From assembly GCA_030531435.1 (NCBI GenBank), contig JAUNNN010000007.1:1-61990 (forward strand): a stretch of 61,990 bases of DNA, read 5' to 3'. Made by a program: the position numbers and the translations under genes. How positions within the stretch are numbered: position 1 is the stretch's first letter; every line of letters begins with the position of its first letter. Under the pieces are notes generated by a model. The model saw only the letters and a list, made by a program, of their open reading frames with translations. It made no database searches and was not told the origin of the DNA. The DNA comes from Lachnospiraceae bacterium (GTDB taxonomy: Bacteria > Bacillota > Clostridia > Lachnospirales > Lachnospiraceae). Shown one piece after another: positions 45,536 through 52,841 of the stretch.

Positions 45536-45768
45536 TAACCGTTTACCATGAATGAAATAAGCTTATCAATATCCTTTGGCTCATAAGCTACGATCTCAAG
45601 CTCATCTATTGTGCCATCAGAAAAAATCTTAGCCATTGATACATACTGTGAAAGCTTTGACTTAAGGTTAAGTCTATCTCCCTCACCTGTAACTAACTCA
45701 ACCTTTCCTGTGCATGAATCAATTACTTCAAAAAACCTATCTACATCTTTAATATTCTGTACTTTCAT
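45535..45768 (-). CDS. Small conserved-looking protein of unknown function
   Basis: Protein of 77 residues, acidic, with a mixed alpha/beta pattern (EVIDSCTGKVELVTGEG, then KLSQYVSMAKIF) and no membrane segment. A strong ribosome binding site (AAGGAGG, 8 bases before the ATG) and the TAATG overlap with the protease gene support a real gene co-translated with it. No family recognised. Confidence 0.7.
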   Translation of the reverse strand: MKVQNIKDVDRFFEVIDSCTGKVELVTGEGDRLNLKSKLSQYVSMAKIFSDGTIDELEIVAYEPKDIDKLISFMVNG

Positions 45769-45931
45769 CTTAAGTACCTCCTTCTTCTTAAAACCTTTTC
45801 TTTACACCATTAGTGTATCCCTTTACTCTAGCATAGTAAATATCACATAATGACAAAATATACAAAAATGGGTACGCGTTTTTGTGCATATTTACAACGA
45901 TTTTTACGGAGGTCTTAAATTTTACTAAAAA

Positions 45932-46768
45932 CTATCTAATAATACGAATAGATTTTTCTGATATTTCGACTTGTCTCTCTTTATACAAATGACCTACAGC
46001 ACGCTTGAATTCGTTTTTACTCATACCAAATTCTCTACGTATAGTTTCAGGTGATGCTTTGTCATTAAATGGCAAAACTCCATCAAACTCTTCAATAACA
46101 TCAAGAATTTTTTTCGCATCTTCTTCTATCTGAATATATGCTTTCTGTCTTGTAGCCAGATTAAGTCTGCCATCATCAGTTACAGAAATAACTCTAAATT
46201 CTTCTTTTGAATTTATCTTAATATCGCCATACATTTCTTTTTTAGGAATGAGGGCTGAATATTTATCATCTACCGCAACAAACGCTCCGAAATTATCGCT
46301 AACCTGATATACTCTTCCTGTCACTGTATCTCCAGCTTTATATGGAGCACCATTCTCAAGATAATCATAGACCTTCATTGTAACTGCAAGACGTCCAGAT
46401 TTATCTATATATAAGGCAAGAAGTGTTTCTTCTCCTGCAATAACACGCTTTGTTTGTTCCTTAAAAGGGAGAAGTAAATCTTTTTCTAATCCCCAGTCTA
46501 CAAATGCGCCTATTTTGCCAACATTAACAACCTTAAGCACTGCCGTATTATGAAGAGAAATAAGAGGCTCTCTTATGGTAGCTATTTTCCTATCCTTAGA
46601 ATCAAGATAAATAAATACCGAAATCACGTCACCAATCTTTACACTTTCGTCAACCTGTTTGATTGGCAAGAGTACTCTTTCATCAGAATCTTTGCTTTCT
46701 GAAAGATATACACCATATTCAACTTTTTTAACAACAGTAAGTTCCTGTTTTTCGCCTAATCTTAACAT
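45932..46768 (-). CDS. cvfB: CvfB-type S1-domain RNA-binding protein
   Basis: Protein of 278 residues with the CvfB layout: tandem S1/OB-like domains (about 1-65, 68-135 and 140-205; typical segments VVNVGKIGAFVDWGLEKDLL and VYQVSDNFGAFVAVDDKYSA) and a C-terminal winged-helix domain (about 215-278, MSKNEFKRAVGHLYKERQV). CvfB proteins bind RNA and affect expression of virulence and other genes in Firmicutes. Its ATG lies 22 bases after the T-run of the upstream terminator, leaving little room for a separate promoter. Confidence 0.9.
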   Translation of the reverse strand: MLRLGEKQELTVVKKVEYGVYLSESKDSDERVLLPIKQVDESVKIGDVISVFIYLDSKDRKIATIREPLISLHNTAVLKVVNVGKIGAFVDWGLEKDLLLPFKEQTKRVIAGEETLLALYIDKSGRLAVTMKVYDYLENGAPYKAGDTVTGRVYQVSDNFGAFVAVDDKYSALIPKKEMYGDIKINSKEEFRVISVTDDGRLNLATRQKAYIQIEEDAKKILDVIEEFDGVLPFNDKASPETIRREFGMSKNEFKRAVGHLYKERQVEISEKSIRIIR

Positions 46769-46790
46769 ACCATTTTTCCTATATAAAGAT

Positions 46791-46819
46791 AAAAAAAGGA
46801 GCCAATCAGGCTCCTCTTT
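46791..46819 (-). terminator. Terminator of the tail-anchored protein gene
   Basis: A 7-bp stem (AGGAGCC / GGCTCCT, 46797-46815) with a 5-base loop is followed on the minus strand by seven T. It lies 12 bases after the stop codon of the gene at 46831-47772 and just ahead of cvfB. Confidence 0.85.
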
Positions 46820-46830
46820 TAAAAAATCTA

Positions 46831-47772
46831 TTAAATAAAATCTAAAACATGAGCTATTGTAACAGCAAGATTAAGAATGAGTAATACAAGATTGAAAGCA
46901 AGCAGTATCTTTGTTCCACCGCCACCAGCCTTAACTGTTTCTGCTACTGTAGCATTCTGAGTTTCAAGAGCAGCCTGTACATTCTTGTATACCTTAACAC
47001 ACTCTTTATGAACATGCTCTTCCATTTCTCCATAAAGAGCATTCATCTCTTCCTTTGTAACAGGAACAACATCTAAAGGACCGTTGTCATCCTCTGGCAT
47101 CTGCTGTTTTGCAGTTACATCTCTTAATTCACCCTGAATTCCAGCAACCTCAGCTCTTAATGAATTAAGAAGTGTATTATTATTGATTACAGTCTGAAGC
47201 ACTTCCTCACTGTTGCTGTCTGTAGCTGGCATAACAGGCATTGAGAATTGTGATGACTGATTATTTGTTGCATTTAATATTTCTCTTAATAAATCACCTT
47301 TTTCTTCAAGTGACTCATTTATCTGGCTAAGCATTGAGCTGTTGCCACGTACAAGCATTGGCAACTGTTCTTCTGCAAACTGTGCAAGAAGATCGCTATT
47401 TTCTCTGACTTCTCTTAAAATAGCTTCCTGTGTTTCATTTGTCTCTTCTGCATCAGATGAAATTACAGCAGCACTCTCTTCTTTCTCTTCAGCATTAAGC
47501 TTATCCTGAAGGGAATCTATCGCATTCATAAGCTGCTTTTCTGTTTCAAATAAGTCATCCTTTGCATCTTCAAAGAAATCACTAATGACATCAAGCTGCT
47601 TTGCATTACTATCATCTATAATCTGATTAACTTCTTCAGCTGATAATCCTACAGGTGAAGCACCGTATGATGATCTTCTGCTGCCTCTTTCAGCTCTGTC
47701 ATATCTACTTTCGTCATATCTGTCATAACGATCTGATGAGCCTCTGCCCATTCTATCTCTAAAGCCGTCCAT
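46831..47772 (-). CDS. Tail-anchored coiled-coil protein of unknown function
   Basis: Protein of 313 residues. The N-terminus (1-40) is a low-complexity stretch rich in Arg, Asp, Ser and Tyr (repeated SDRYDRYDESRYDRAERG). A long, mostly helical, acidic region (about 43-280) with heptad-like spacing follows. The only membrane segment is at the very C-terminus (about 289-311, ILLAFNLVLLILNLAVTIAH). This predicts a cytoplasmic protein anchored by its tail. No family was recognised. It has its own promoter (47807-47835) and terminator (46791-46819), so it is expressed alone. GGAGG precedes the ATG. Confidence 0.75.
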   Translation of the reverse strand: MDGFRDRMGRGSSDRYDRYDESRYDRAERGSRRSSYGASPVGLSAEEVNQIIDDSNAKQLDVISDFFEDAKDDLFETEKQLMNAIDSLQDKLNAEEKEESAAVISSDAEETNETQEAILREVRENSDLLAQFAEEQLPMLVRGNSSMLSQINESLEEKGDLLREILNATNNQSSQFSMPVMPATDSNSEEVLQTVINNNTLLNSLRAEVAGIQGELRDVTAKQQMPEDDNGPLDVVPVTKEEMNALYGEMEEHVHKECVKVYKNVQAALETQNATVAETVKAGGGGTKILLAFNLVLLILNLAVTIAHVLDFI

Positions 47773-47806
47773 TTATTTATCCTCCACAAACAACATTAGC
47801 GTAAAC

Positions 47807-47835
47807 ATTTTAGCATAGATTTACATAAAATACAA
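47807..47835 (-). promoter_or_regulatory. Extended -10 promoter of the tail-anchored protein gene
   Basis: Minus strand: TTGTAT (47830-47835), 17-base spacer ending in TGC, TAAAAT (47807-47812). The -35 box abuts the stop codon of the upstream gene. Predicted start near 47800. Confidence 0.6.
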
Positions 47836-47836
47836 T

Positions 47837-48982
47837 CTAACCCTCTTCTTCTACATTTAACTGTGCAAATAATAAAAGAATTACAAGCGTAAATGGCTGT
47901 ACAATAATAAAGTTTTCAAAGAAACTCGTTATTAACATACAAATAATTGCTGCAAATACTGCTTTATTAATTTTATTATCAGAAACTATATTTCTCTTAT
48001 CCAAAAGACGCTTCGTAAATAGCATAAATAGAGGAATGAAAACAATTATTCCATGTACAATAAGTATATCTAAAAATCCTCCATGTACTTCTAACATTCC
48101 TTCCATGAAGTCAGTCTTTACTACATATGAAGAACCAATTCCAGTTAATGGAGACTTTATAAACTCCTGCCACAACTCTTCCCAAAGTACTTCTCTTCCA
48201 GATACTAAATCTTTATAGAAAAGCTGGATATCAATAACTCCTTTAAGGTGTCCAAAACCAATATATACAAGAGAGGTAATAACACCACCTATTGTTCCAA
48301 AGATAGAAATAAGAGTATATACAACCTTATTTGTAATTATTTTCACAGGAGTAAACTTGATTAATAACAGTGTTATTAAACCAATAAGTGCTGTTCTTGA
48401 CCGATACCATGCAATGATATTGTAAGCTAACGCTATAAAGAATAATTCTACCAATATGTATAACTTATTATATTTGCTAGGATGTTCTCTCAAATATTTT
48501 GTTATATATTCAGAAATAATCATCAAACAGGCAAAACCAGTAATTAATATAAGCCCACCATAATTTGTATTGTAACCCTTAAAGTATCCCTTTACGTCGA
48601 CAGTCCAGTAGAAAAAGAAAAAGGCCATATAACATAGTGTTATAAGTGTTTGCTTCTTTGTAAGACGAACTTTATTGGCAAGATATAAAACTATGCCCAT
48701 ATCAAGAGTCACTAAGATACAGCCCTTATTTGACTTGATTATAAAAAGGTTCATAAGAGCAACTGCTGAGGTTCCTGCAATAAGCCAGAAAACAGGGTCT
48801 TTAACCATGTCTTTAATATCTACATAGCAAAGAGTTGCTGCTACAAGTGCTACAAATGTGATAAGAGTTCCATATGGCGTAAATAAAGCGTACCATGTAG
48901 AAAAATGCCATTCCAAAGTGGTAATGGCAAGCACTGCTATCATCAATATTATATTTCCAATATTTTGTCTTTTAGAAATCAT
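47837..48982 (-). CDS. O-antigen ligase/polymerase-like membrane protein (second copy)
   Basis: Protein of 381 residues with about ten to eleven membrane helices and the signature of the Wzy/WaaL family before the last helices: SGREVLWEELWQEFIKSP followed by LTGIGSSYVV and VHGGFLDILIVHG. Such proteins polymerise or transfer lipid-linked glycans on the outer face of the membrane. It overlaps its paralogue upstream by 4 bases (ATGA). Acceptor and donor are unknown. Confidence 0.78.
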   Translation of the reverse strand: MISKRQNIGNIILMIAVLAITTLEWHFSTWYALFTPYGTLITFVALVAATLCYVDIKDMVKDPVFWLIAGTSAVALMNLFIIKSNKGCILVTLDMGIVLYLANKVRLTKKQTLITLCYMAFFFFYWTVDVKGYFKGYNTNYGGLILITGFACLMIISEYITKYLREHPSKYNKLYILVELFFIALAYNIIAWYRSRTALIGLITLLLIKFTPVKIITNKVVYTLISIFGTIGGVITSLVYIGFGHLKGVIDIQLFYKDLVSGREVLWEELWQEFIKSPLTGIGSSYVVKTDFMEGMLEVHGGFLDILIVHGIIVFIPLFMLFTKRLLDKRNIVSDNKINKAVFAAIICMLITSFFENFIIVQPFTLVILLLFAQLNVEEEG

Positions 48983-50175
48983 TCTATTACCTTATTGTTT
49001 GGCTTATAGTTTTTCACAACAGCCAGTAGGAACATAAGATTTAGAGCATAATCAGCCCAAAGCAAATCAACGTCTATATATGATTCAAAAAATACTGCAA
49101 TAAGTACGCAGTATGCAATTAATGAAATACTATTCTTTGATGCGCTTTCGCTAAATTTAATCATGCGCTTAAATATAAAATACATTGCACCTGCGAAAAC
49201 GATTATTCCATGCACAACTAAAATATCATACATTGCATTGTGAACATTGAATTCAACAAACGATTCAATAGTAATATTTGTTCCAATTCCAGTTAATGGC
49301 TTTGACTTGAAATAATTAAAGAACTCAAACCATATATTTTCTCTTCCCGAAAAGATATTTTTATAAAATACAGGGACAAAAACATTGAAGCCTGAAAGTC
49401 CAACTGCTGTGTAAATAGCAACGAATATGATTGAACCAAAGGTTGCTAAAAACATAATAGCTGTAATAAATTTCTTATTTTCCCAAAGCTTCTTTGGAAC
49501 AATATAATAAAATACAAAGAACAAAGTAAGAATAATAAATGCTCCCCTTGCTCTATGCCATATATCAAGTCTGATAAGTCTTACAAATAAAATCACAATA
49601 AATACGCCAACAAATCTGTACTTTTCAAACAGATCTGCAAGAAGAATATATGCACAAAAGAAAGTGTATACCGTAAATGTCGCCGCACCATTTGTATTAA
49701 GAGCAAAGCTTGCATCATAGCTTCCAAAATATCCATGATACAAAACTACAAGCCAGAACATAAGCATTAATAAATATGCTGCAGACATGATTTTAAGCTG
49801 ATTATTCGAAAAACTTAGCTTATCTGATGCATAAAAAATTAAAATAAAGTTTGCTGCTGTAAAATATGCACCATACCCTGATCCTACAACAATAAGATTT
49901 ACTCCAATAATAACTAGAATTACTGCGCAAACAATAAAATCAATATCTTTATTTTTAATTGCCTCAAATGGATTGAAATTATTTAATAAGAGAACTGACT
50001 CCATAAGAAATACAAACAAACCAGCATATTTGTCAGTCGCTGCATAAAATGGAGGATACAGAAATTTCAATGTATAACACATGAACAATGTGAAGAAAAC
50101 TGTCATGTTTATTATTGTATGAAGTTTTGTTTCTTTATATGTATTCATAGAATGATATTTTATCATATCTGACAT
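48979..50175 (-). CDS. O-antigen ligase/polymerase-like membrane protein (first copy)
   Basis: Protein of 398 residues with about eleven membrane helices. It shares with the next gene the segment SGRENIWFEFFNYFKSKP, then LTGIGTNITI and HNAMYDILVVHGIIVF, in the loop where Wzy/WaaL proteins carry functional residues. The ATG at 50175 has no clear ribosome binding site; the ATG nine codons downstream (MNTYKET) lacks one too. A strong hairpin lies about 42 bases upstream of the start (50217-50245). Confidence 0.78.
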   Translation of the reverse strand: MSDMIKYHSMNTYKETKLHTIINMTVFFTLFMCYTLKFLYPPFYAATDKYAGLFVFLMESVLLLNNFNPFEAIKNKDIDFIVCAVILVIIGVNLIVVGSGYGAYFTAANFILIFYASDKLSFSNNQLKIMSAAYLLMLMFWLVVLYHGYFGSYDASFALNTNGAATFTVYTFFCAYILLADLFEKYRFVGVFIVILFVRLIRLDIWHRARGAFIILTLFFVFYYIVPKKLWENKKFITAIMFLATFGSIIFVAIYTAVGLSGFNVFVPVFYKNIFSGRENIWFEFFNYFKSKPLTGIGTNITIESFVEFNVHNAMYDILVVHGIIVFAGAMYFIFKRMIKFSESASKNSISLIAYCVLIAVFFESYIDVDLLWADYALNLMFLLAVVKNYKPNNKVIE

Positions 50176-50216
50176 AGTACGAGCAATATAGACAACTTAC
50201 CCCTATAAATGAGGAG

Positions 50217-50245
50217 TGCCCAGGTGGATGAGAATCACCTGGGCA
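50217..50245. other. Perfect 10-bp hairpin upstream of the O-antigen-ligase-like pair
   Basis: TGCCCAGGTG (50217-50226) and its complement (50236-50245) with a 9-base loop. Neither strand has a T-run after it, so it is not a typical intrinsic terminator. It is the most GC-rich element in the 207-base gap, lies 137 bases after the alarmone synthetase gene and probably falls in the leader of the gene that starts at 50175. Confidence 0.6.
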
Positions 50246-50382
50246 ATATTATGAAAAAATTCATCTATTAGTCTTTTTTTATATTCTTTGAGGTGTTTCC
50301 CTCTCTGAACTGTTTATATTGTACAAAACAATTATGAACAAATTATGAACTATTAGTTAATTCGTACAAAAAATATTATTAA

Positions 50383-51063
50383 CTATTTAGTGCTTTGTGC
50401 ATTTTGTTCAAGTTTGAGTTTGTTCTGTCTTTCTACCTCAGCCTGAATCTCCTCATTTAGTGTAAGCATTTTATCATCTAGAAGTGACACCATCTGTGCG
50501 CACTCATATAATTCCTGTTTAATTTTATCTGGAGCATTCTTTTCGAGTTTATAATTCATCTTGTGCTCAAGGCTTGCCCAGAAATCCATAGCAACAGTTC
50601 TAATCTGAATTTCAACCTTTGTATCAACTACGCTGTCAGAAAGATAAATTGGAACTGAAACTATCATATGAAAGCTTTTATATCCGCTTTCCTTTGGAGA
50701 CACAATGTAATCCTTCACTGATATAACTTTAATATCATTCTGATTACGAAGCATCTCAGCAATGTGGTAAATATCAGAAGTAAATGAGCATATTACACGA
50801 ATACCTGCTATATCATTTACAAATTCTGTCATGTTTTCGATTGTTGAATCAAGCCCTCTTTTCTTAAGCTTCTTAACGATGCTTTCAGGGGACTTAATTC
50901 TTGATTTGATATGCTCTATAGGGTTGTACTGGTGAATATGCTGGAATTCATCATTTAATATTTCAAGCTTTGTGCCTACTTCCTTCAATGCAGAATTATA
51001 AAGAAGCATCATTGTTTCCCAGCTATCAACACCATCGTTAACTTTTGTTTTGTTGTAATCCAA
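50383..51063 (-). CDS. Small alarmone synthetase (GTP pyrophosphokinase family)
   Basis: Protein of 226 residues with a single RelA/SpoT synthetase domain and no hydrolase, TGS or ACT domains. It has IKSRIKSPESIVKKLKKRG, the GTP/ATP-binding region FVNDIAGIRVICSFTSDIYH, DYIVSPKESGYKSFHMIV and VEIQIRTVAMDFWASLEHKMNYK. It makes (p)ppGpp, like RelP/RelQ (YwaC/YjbM) of Bacillus. The start is TTG at 51061-51063, with GGAG 7 bases upstream. It is divergent from a small unknown gene and appears monocistronic. Confidence 0.92.
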   Translation of the reverse strand: MDYNKTKVNDGVDSWETMMLLYNSALKEVGTKLEILNDEFQHIHQYNPIEHIKSRIKSPESIVKKLKKRGLDSTIENMTEFVNDIAGIRVICSFTSDIYHIAEMLRNQNDIKVISVKDYIVSPKESGYKSFHMIVSVPIYLSDSVVDTKVEIQIRTVAMDFWASLEHKMNYKLEKNAPDKIKQELYECAQMVSLLDDKMLTLNEEIQAEVERQNKLKLEQNAQSTK

Positions 51064-51082
51064 TACCGTTCTCCATTAAAAA

Positions 51083-51108
51083 TTGTTATAGTTATTATAA
51101 CATAACAA
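51083..51108 (-). promoter_or_regulatory. -10 element within an inverted repeat before the alarmone synthetase gene
   Basis: TTGTTAT (51083-51089) and ATAACAA (51102-51108) flank GTTATTATAAC, giving a nested inverted repeat of 26 bases. On the minus strand TATAAT lies at 51094-51099, correctly spaced before the TTG start at 51063. No good -35 box is seen, which could mean activator dependence. The repeat is a candidate operator. Confidence 0.4.
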
Positions 51109-51125
51109 GCGATAAAACGCTAATT

Positions 51126-51154
51126 TTGTGATTGTAATACGTTTATGATATTAT
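51126..51154 (+). promoter_or_regulatory. Sigma-A-type promoter of the 88-residue protein gene
   Basis: Plus strand: TTGTGA (51126-51131), 17-base spacer, TATTAT (51149-51154). Predicted start near 51161, 34 bases before the ATG at 51195. Confidence 0.6.
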
Positions 51155-51194
51155 AAAATCTATTAGAAAAACGGGACAACTTTTTGGAGATGAT

Positions 51195-51461
51195 ATGTTC
51201 AGAATTTGGGCAAAAGAATTTAAAGATAACAGAATGTTAAAAGATACTGTAATATGTGACGACAGAGACGAAACACGTACACATAAGGTATTTGATGCAA
51301 TAGAAAAAATATGTTTTGAATTTGATTTAAGCAAACCATATTGGCTTGATAAAAATATTGAAGACTTTAAAAGGGATGCAAAAGTCAAATTTCGCCAGGA
51401 TAACTTTGTAGATGAAATTGATTTCGATTATCTTGAAGTAATGATTATCGAAGAGGACTAA
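51195..51461 (+). CDS. Small acidic protein of unknown function
   Basis: Protein of 88 residues with no membrane segment or signal. The sequence is charged throughout (RDETRTHKVFDAIEKICFEF, then DLSKPYWLDKNIEDFKRDAK) and ends in an acidic tail (EVMIIEED). GGAG lies 8 bases before the ATG and a promoter of good match lies at 51126-51154, which makes it a real gene and not the antisense ORF on the opposite strand. No family recognised. Its stop codon is part of the sigma-28-like promoter of the next gene. Confidence 0.75.
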   Translation: MFRIWAKEFKDNRMLKDTVICDDRDETRTHKVFDAIEKICFEFDLSKPYWLDKNIEDFKRDAKVKFRQDNFVDEIDFDYLEVMIIEED

Positions 51462-51485
51462 AGTCTTAAATATTTATGTCGATAT
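51459..51485 (+). promoter_or_regulatory. Sigma-28 (SigD/FliA)-like promoter
   Basis: TAAAGTCT (51459-51466), 11-base spacer, GTCGATAT (51478-51485). The flagellar sigma factor consensus is TAAAGTTT-N11-GCCGATAA, so 13 of 16 positions agree and spacing is exact. It overlaps the stop codon of the small gene and points at the EF-hand protein gene 170 bases downstream. A flagellated host is supported by rod genes in this window. Confidence 0.55.
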
Positions 51486-51540
51486 ATACTTCACAGATAC
51501 TCTGATCAAGTATTCTGTAATACAATTGTTAAGCCACGGA

Positions 51541-51593
51541 AGGTTTATTTCTGCACGGTCACGGATTGATCCTGCTTAAATAAATCTTTTTTT
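51541..51593 (+). terminator. Terminator or attenuator hairpin in the leader of the EF-hand gene
   Basis: AGGTTTATTT (51541-51550) pairs with AAATAAATCT (51578-51587) with one G-U pair and is followed by T residues to 51593. An alternative stem, TTAAGC with GCTTAA, would enclose the 5' arm and compete for the bases around 51575-51580. It may simply end the upstream transcript. If the sigma-28-like promoter is active, the structure lies in the leader of the EF-hand gene. Confidence 0.45.
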
Positions 51594-51653
51594 ATTTTGG
51601 CACAGGGAGGTAAATGGAATAGAATAGAGGGCTAACAGGAAAGTGGGGGAAAA

Positions 51654-52736
51654 TTGAAAATTCAAAGCAGTAGTATAGGAATGGAATCCTCAAGAGTCTA
51701 TACTTCTGTTCGCATGGATGCGTTTTTAAGTTCACAGTCATCTGTGGGCATAGGCGGGGACTTCCTCAGTTCCTTAAAAAGCAATTTAGGCAATGAAGAT
51801 GAAACAAAAGAAGCTGAAGGTGAGAAAAAGACACTACAAGATGAATCAAATGATTCACTTGAATTTTTAAAAGGGAAATTTAATGAGTTATCTTCAATCA
51901 GAGGGGTAAAACAAAGTGGTCTGAACGATGATTTTATTAACAGATTTCATTCTCTTTGTATCAAGTATCTTCTTATGCTCCTTCTTGGAAAGGATGCTCA
52001 GGATTTATTTAATGTGACATACGGTATGAACGGTAGCAATGATTATGTACTTACAACTACAACAAATACCATGGCCCATTACTACGCAGAAGAAGAATCC
52101 ACTTCTTATAAAGCTAGTGGCAAGGTTGTTACATCAGATGGAAGAGAAATAGATTTCGGTATTGAACTTGGTATGAGCAGGAGCTTTGAAGAATATTTGG
52201 AGCAGTCAACTGAATTTACTACTATTTCCAGAAATCTTATGGATCCGCTCGTTATTAACATGGATACAAATGTCACAGAAATAAGTGATCAAAAATTCTA
52301 TTTTGACTTAAACTCAGATGGCATAGAGGATGAAATGTATGCTATCAGCAAAGGAAGTGGGTTCCTTGCGCTCGATAAAAATAACGATGGACTTATTAAT
52401 GATGGAAACGAGCTTTTTGGAACAGCTTCCGGGGACGGTTTTAAAGACTTAAGTCAGTATGACAAAGATCATAATGGATGGATTGATGAAAATGATGATA
52501 TTTTCGATAAGCTTAAAATTATGGTTATTAATGACGACGGAAGCCAGAAGCTTTTCACCTTAAAAGAAAAAGGTGTTGGTGCAATTTATCTTGGAAATAC
52601 TGACACTCAGTTCTCACTTACAGATTCAAACAATAGTACAAATGCAATGATTCGAAAAACTGGATTATTCCTGTATGAGAATGGTGCTGCAGGCACCGTC
52701 CAGCATCTCGATCTTGCAGTTGAACTTGGAGCCTAA
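51654..52736 (+). CDS. EF-hand calcium-binding protein of unknown function
   Basis: Protein of 360 residues starting at TTG (51654-51656) with GGGGGA just upstream; an ATG nine codons later is an alternative. The first 65 residues are Ser-rich and probably disordered. Three calcium-loop motifs lie in the C-terminal half: DLNSDGIEDE (from about 218), DKNNDGLINDGNE (241) and DKDHNGWIDENDD (270), with GDGFLAL/ELFG spacing like that of modules found in large secreted proteins of other bacteria. No signal peptide, membrane segment or enzyme domain is visible. A hairpin repeat and a terminator follow. Confidence 0.75.
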   Translation: MKIQSSSIGMESSRVYTSVRMDAFLSSQSSVGIGGDFLSSLKSNLGNEDETKEAEGEKKTLQDESNDSLEFLKGKFNELSSIRGVKQSGLNDDFINRFHSLCIKYLLMLLLGKDAQDLFNVTYGMNGSNDYVLTTTTNTMAHYYAEEESTSYKASGKVVTSDGREIDFGIELGMSRSFEEYLEQSTEFTTISRNLMDPLVINMDTNVTEISDQKFYFDLNSDGIEDEMYAISKGSGFLALDKNNDGLINDGNELFGTASGDGFKDLSQYDKDHNGWIDENDDIFDKLKIMVINDDGSQKLFTLKEKGVGAIYLGNTDTQFSLTDSNNSTNAMIRKTGLFLYENGAAGTVQHLDLAVELGA

Positions 52737-52743
52737 ATTGTAT

Positions 52744-52789
52744 ATTCAAGAGGGACGCTTCTTTTGTCATATGGAGCGTCCCTCTGTCA
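52744..52789. repeat. 46-bp hairpin repeat, copy 2
   Basis: Base-for-base identical to 5869-5914, including the 15-base loop, which would not be needed to keep a hairpin. It lies 7 bases after the stop codon of the EF-hand gene, ahead of the bidirectional terminator. No T-run follows on either strand. Confidence 0.85.
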
Positions 52790-52796
52790 CAAGTAA

Positions 52797-52832
52797 AAGA
52801 CCTGCACATAGTGCAGGTCTTCTCTATTTTTT
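52797..52832. terminator. Bidirectional terminator between the EF-hand and aconitase-family genes
   Basis: An 11-bp perfect stem (AAGACCTGCAC / GTGCAGGTCTT, 52797-52821) has a 3-base loop. On the plus strand CTCTATTTTTT follows; on the minus strand TTTTACTTG follows. It ends both convergent transcripts. Confidence 0.85.
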
Positions 52833-52841
52833 AATAAACTT

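Noticed and set aside
51143-51388. 81-residue minus-strand ORF antisense to the small gene
   Set aside because: It has no ribosome binding site and its hydrophobic composition is the mirror of the plus-strand gene, which has a promoter and a good site.
51480-51600. c-di-GMP-I riboswitch before the EF-hand gene
   Set aside because: A GCCACGG segment recalls the motif, but the GGCAAACC and GACGCAAAGCC core elements are missing.
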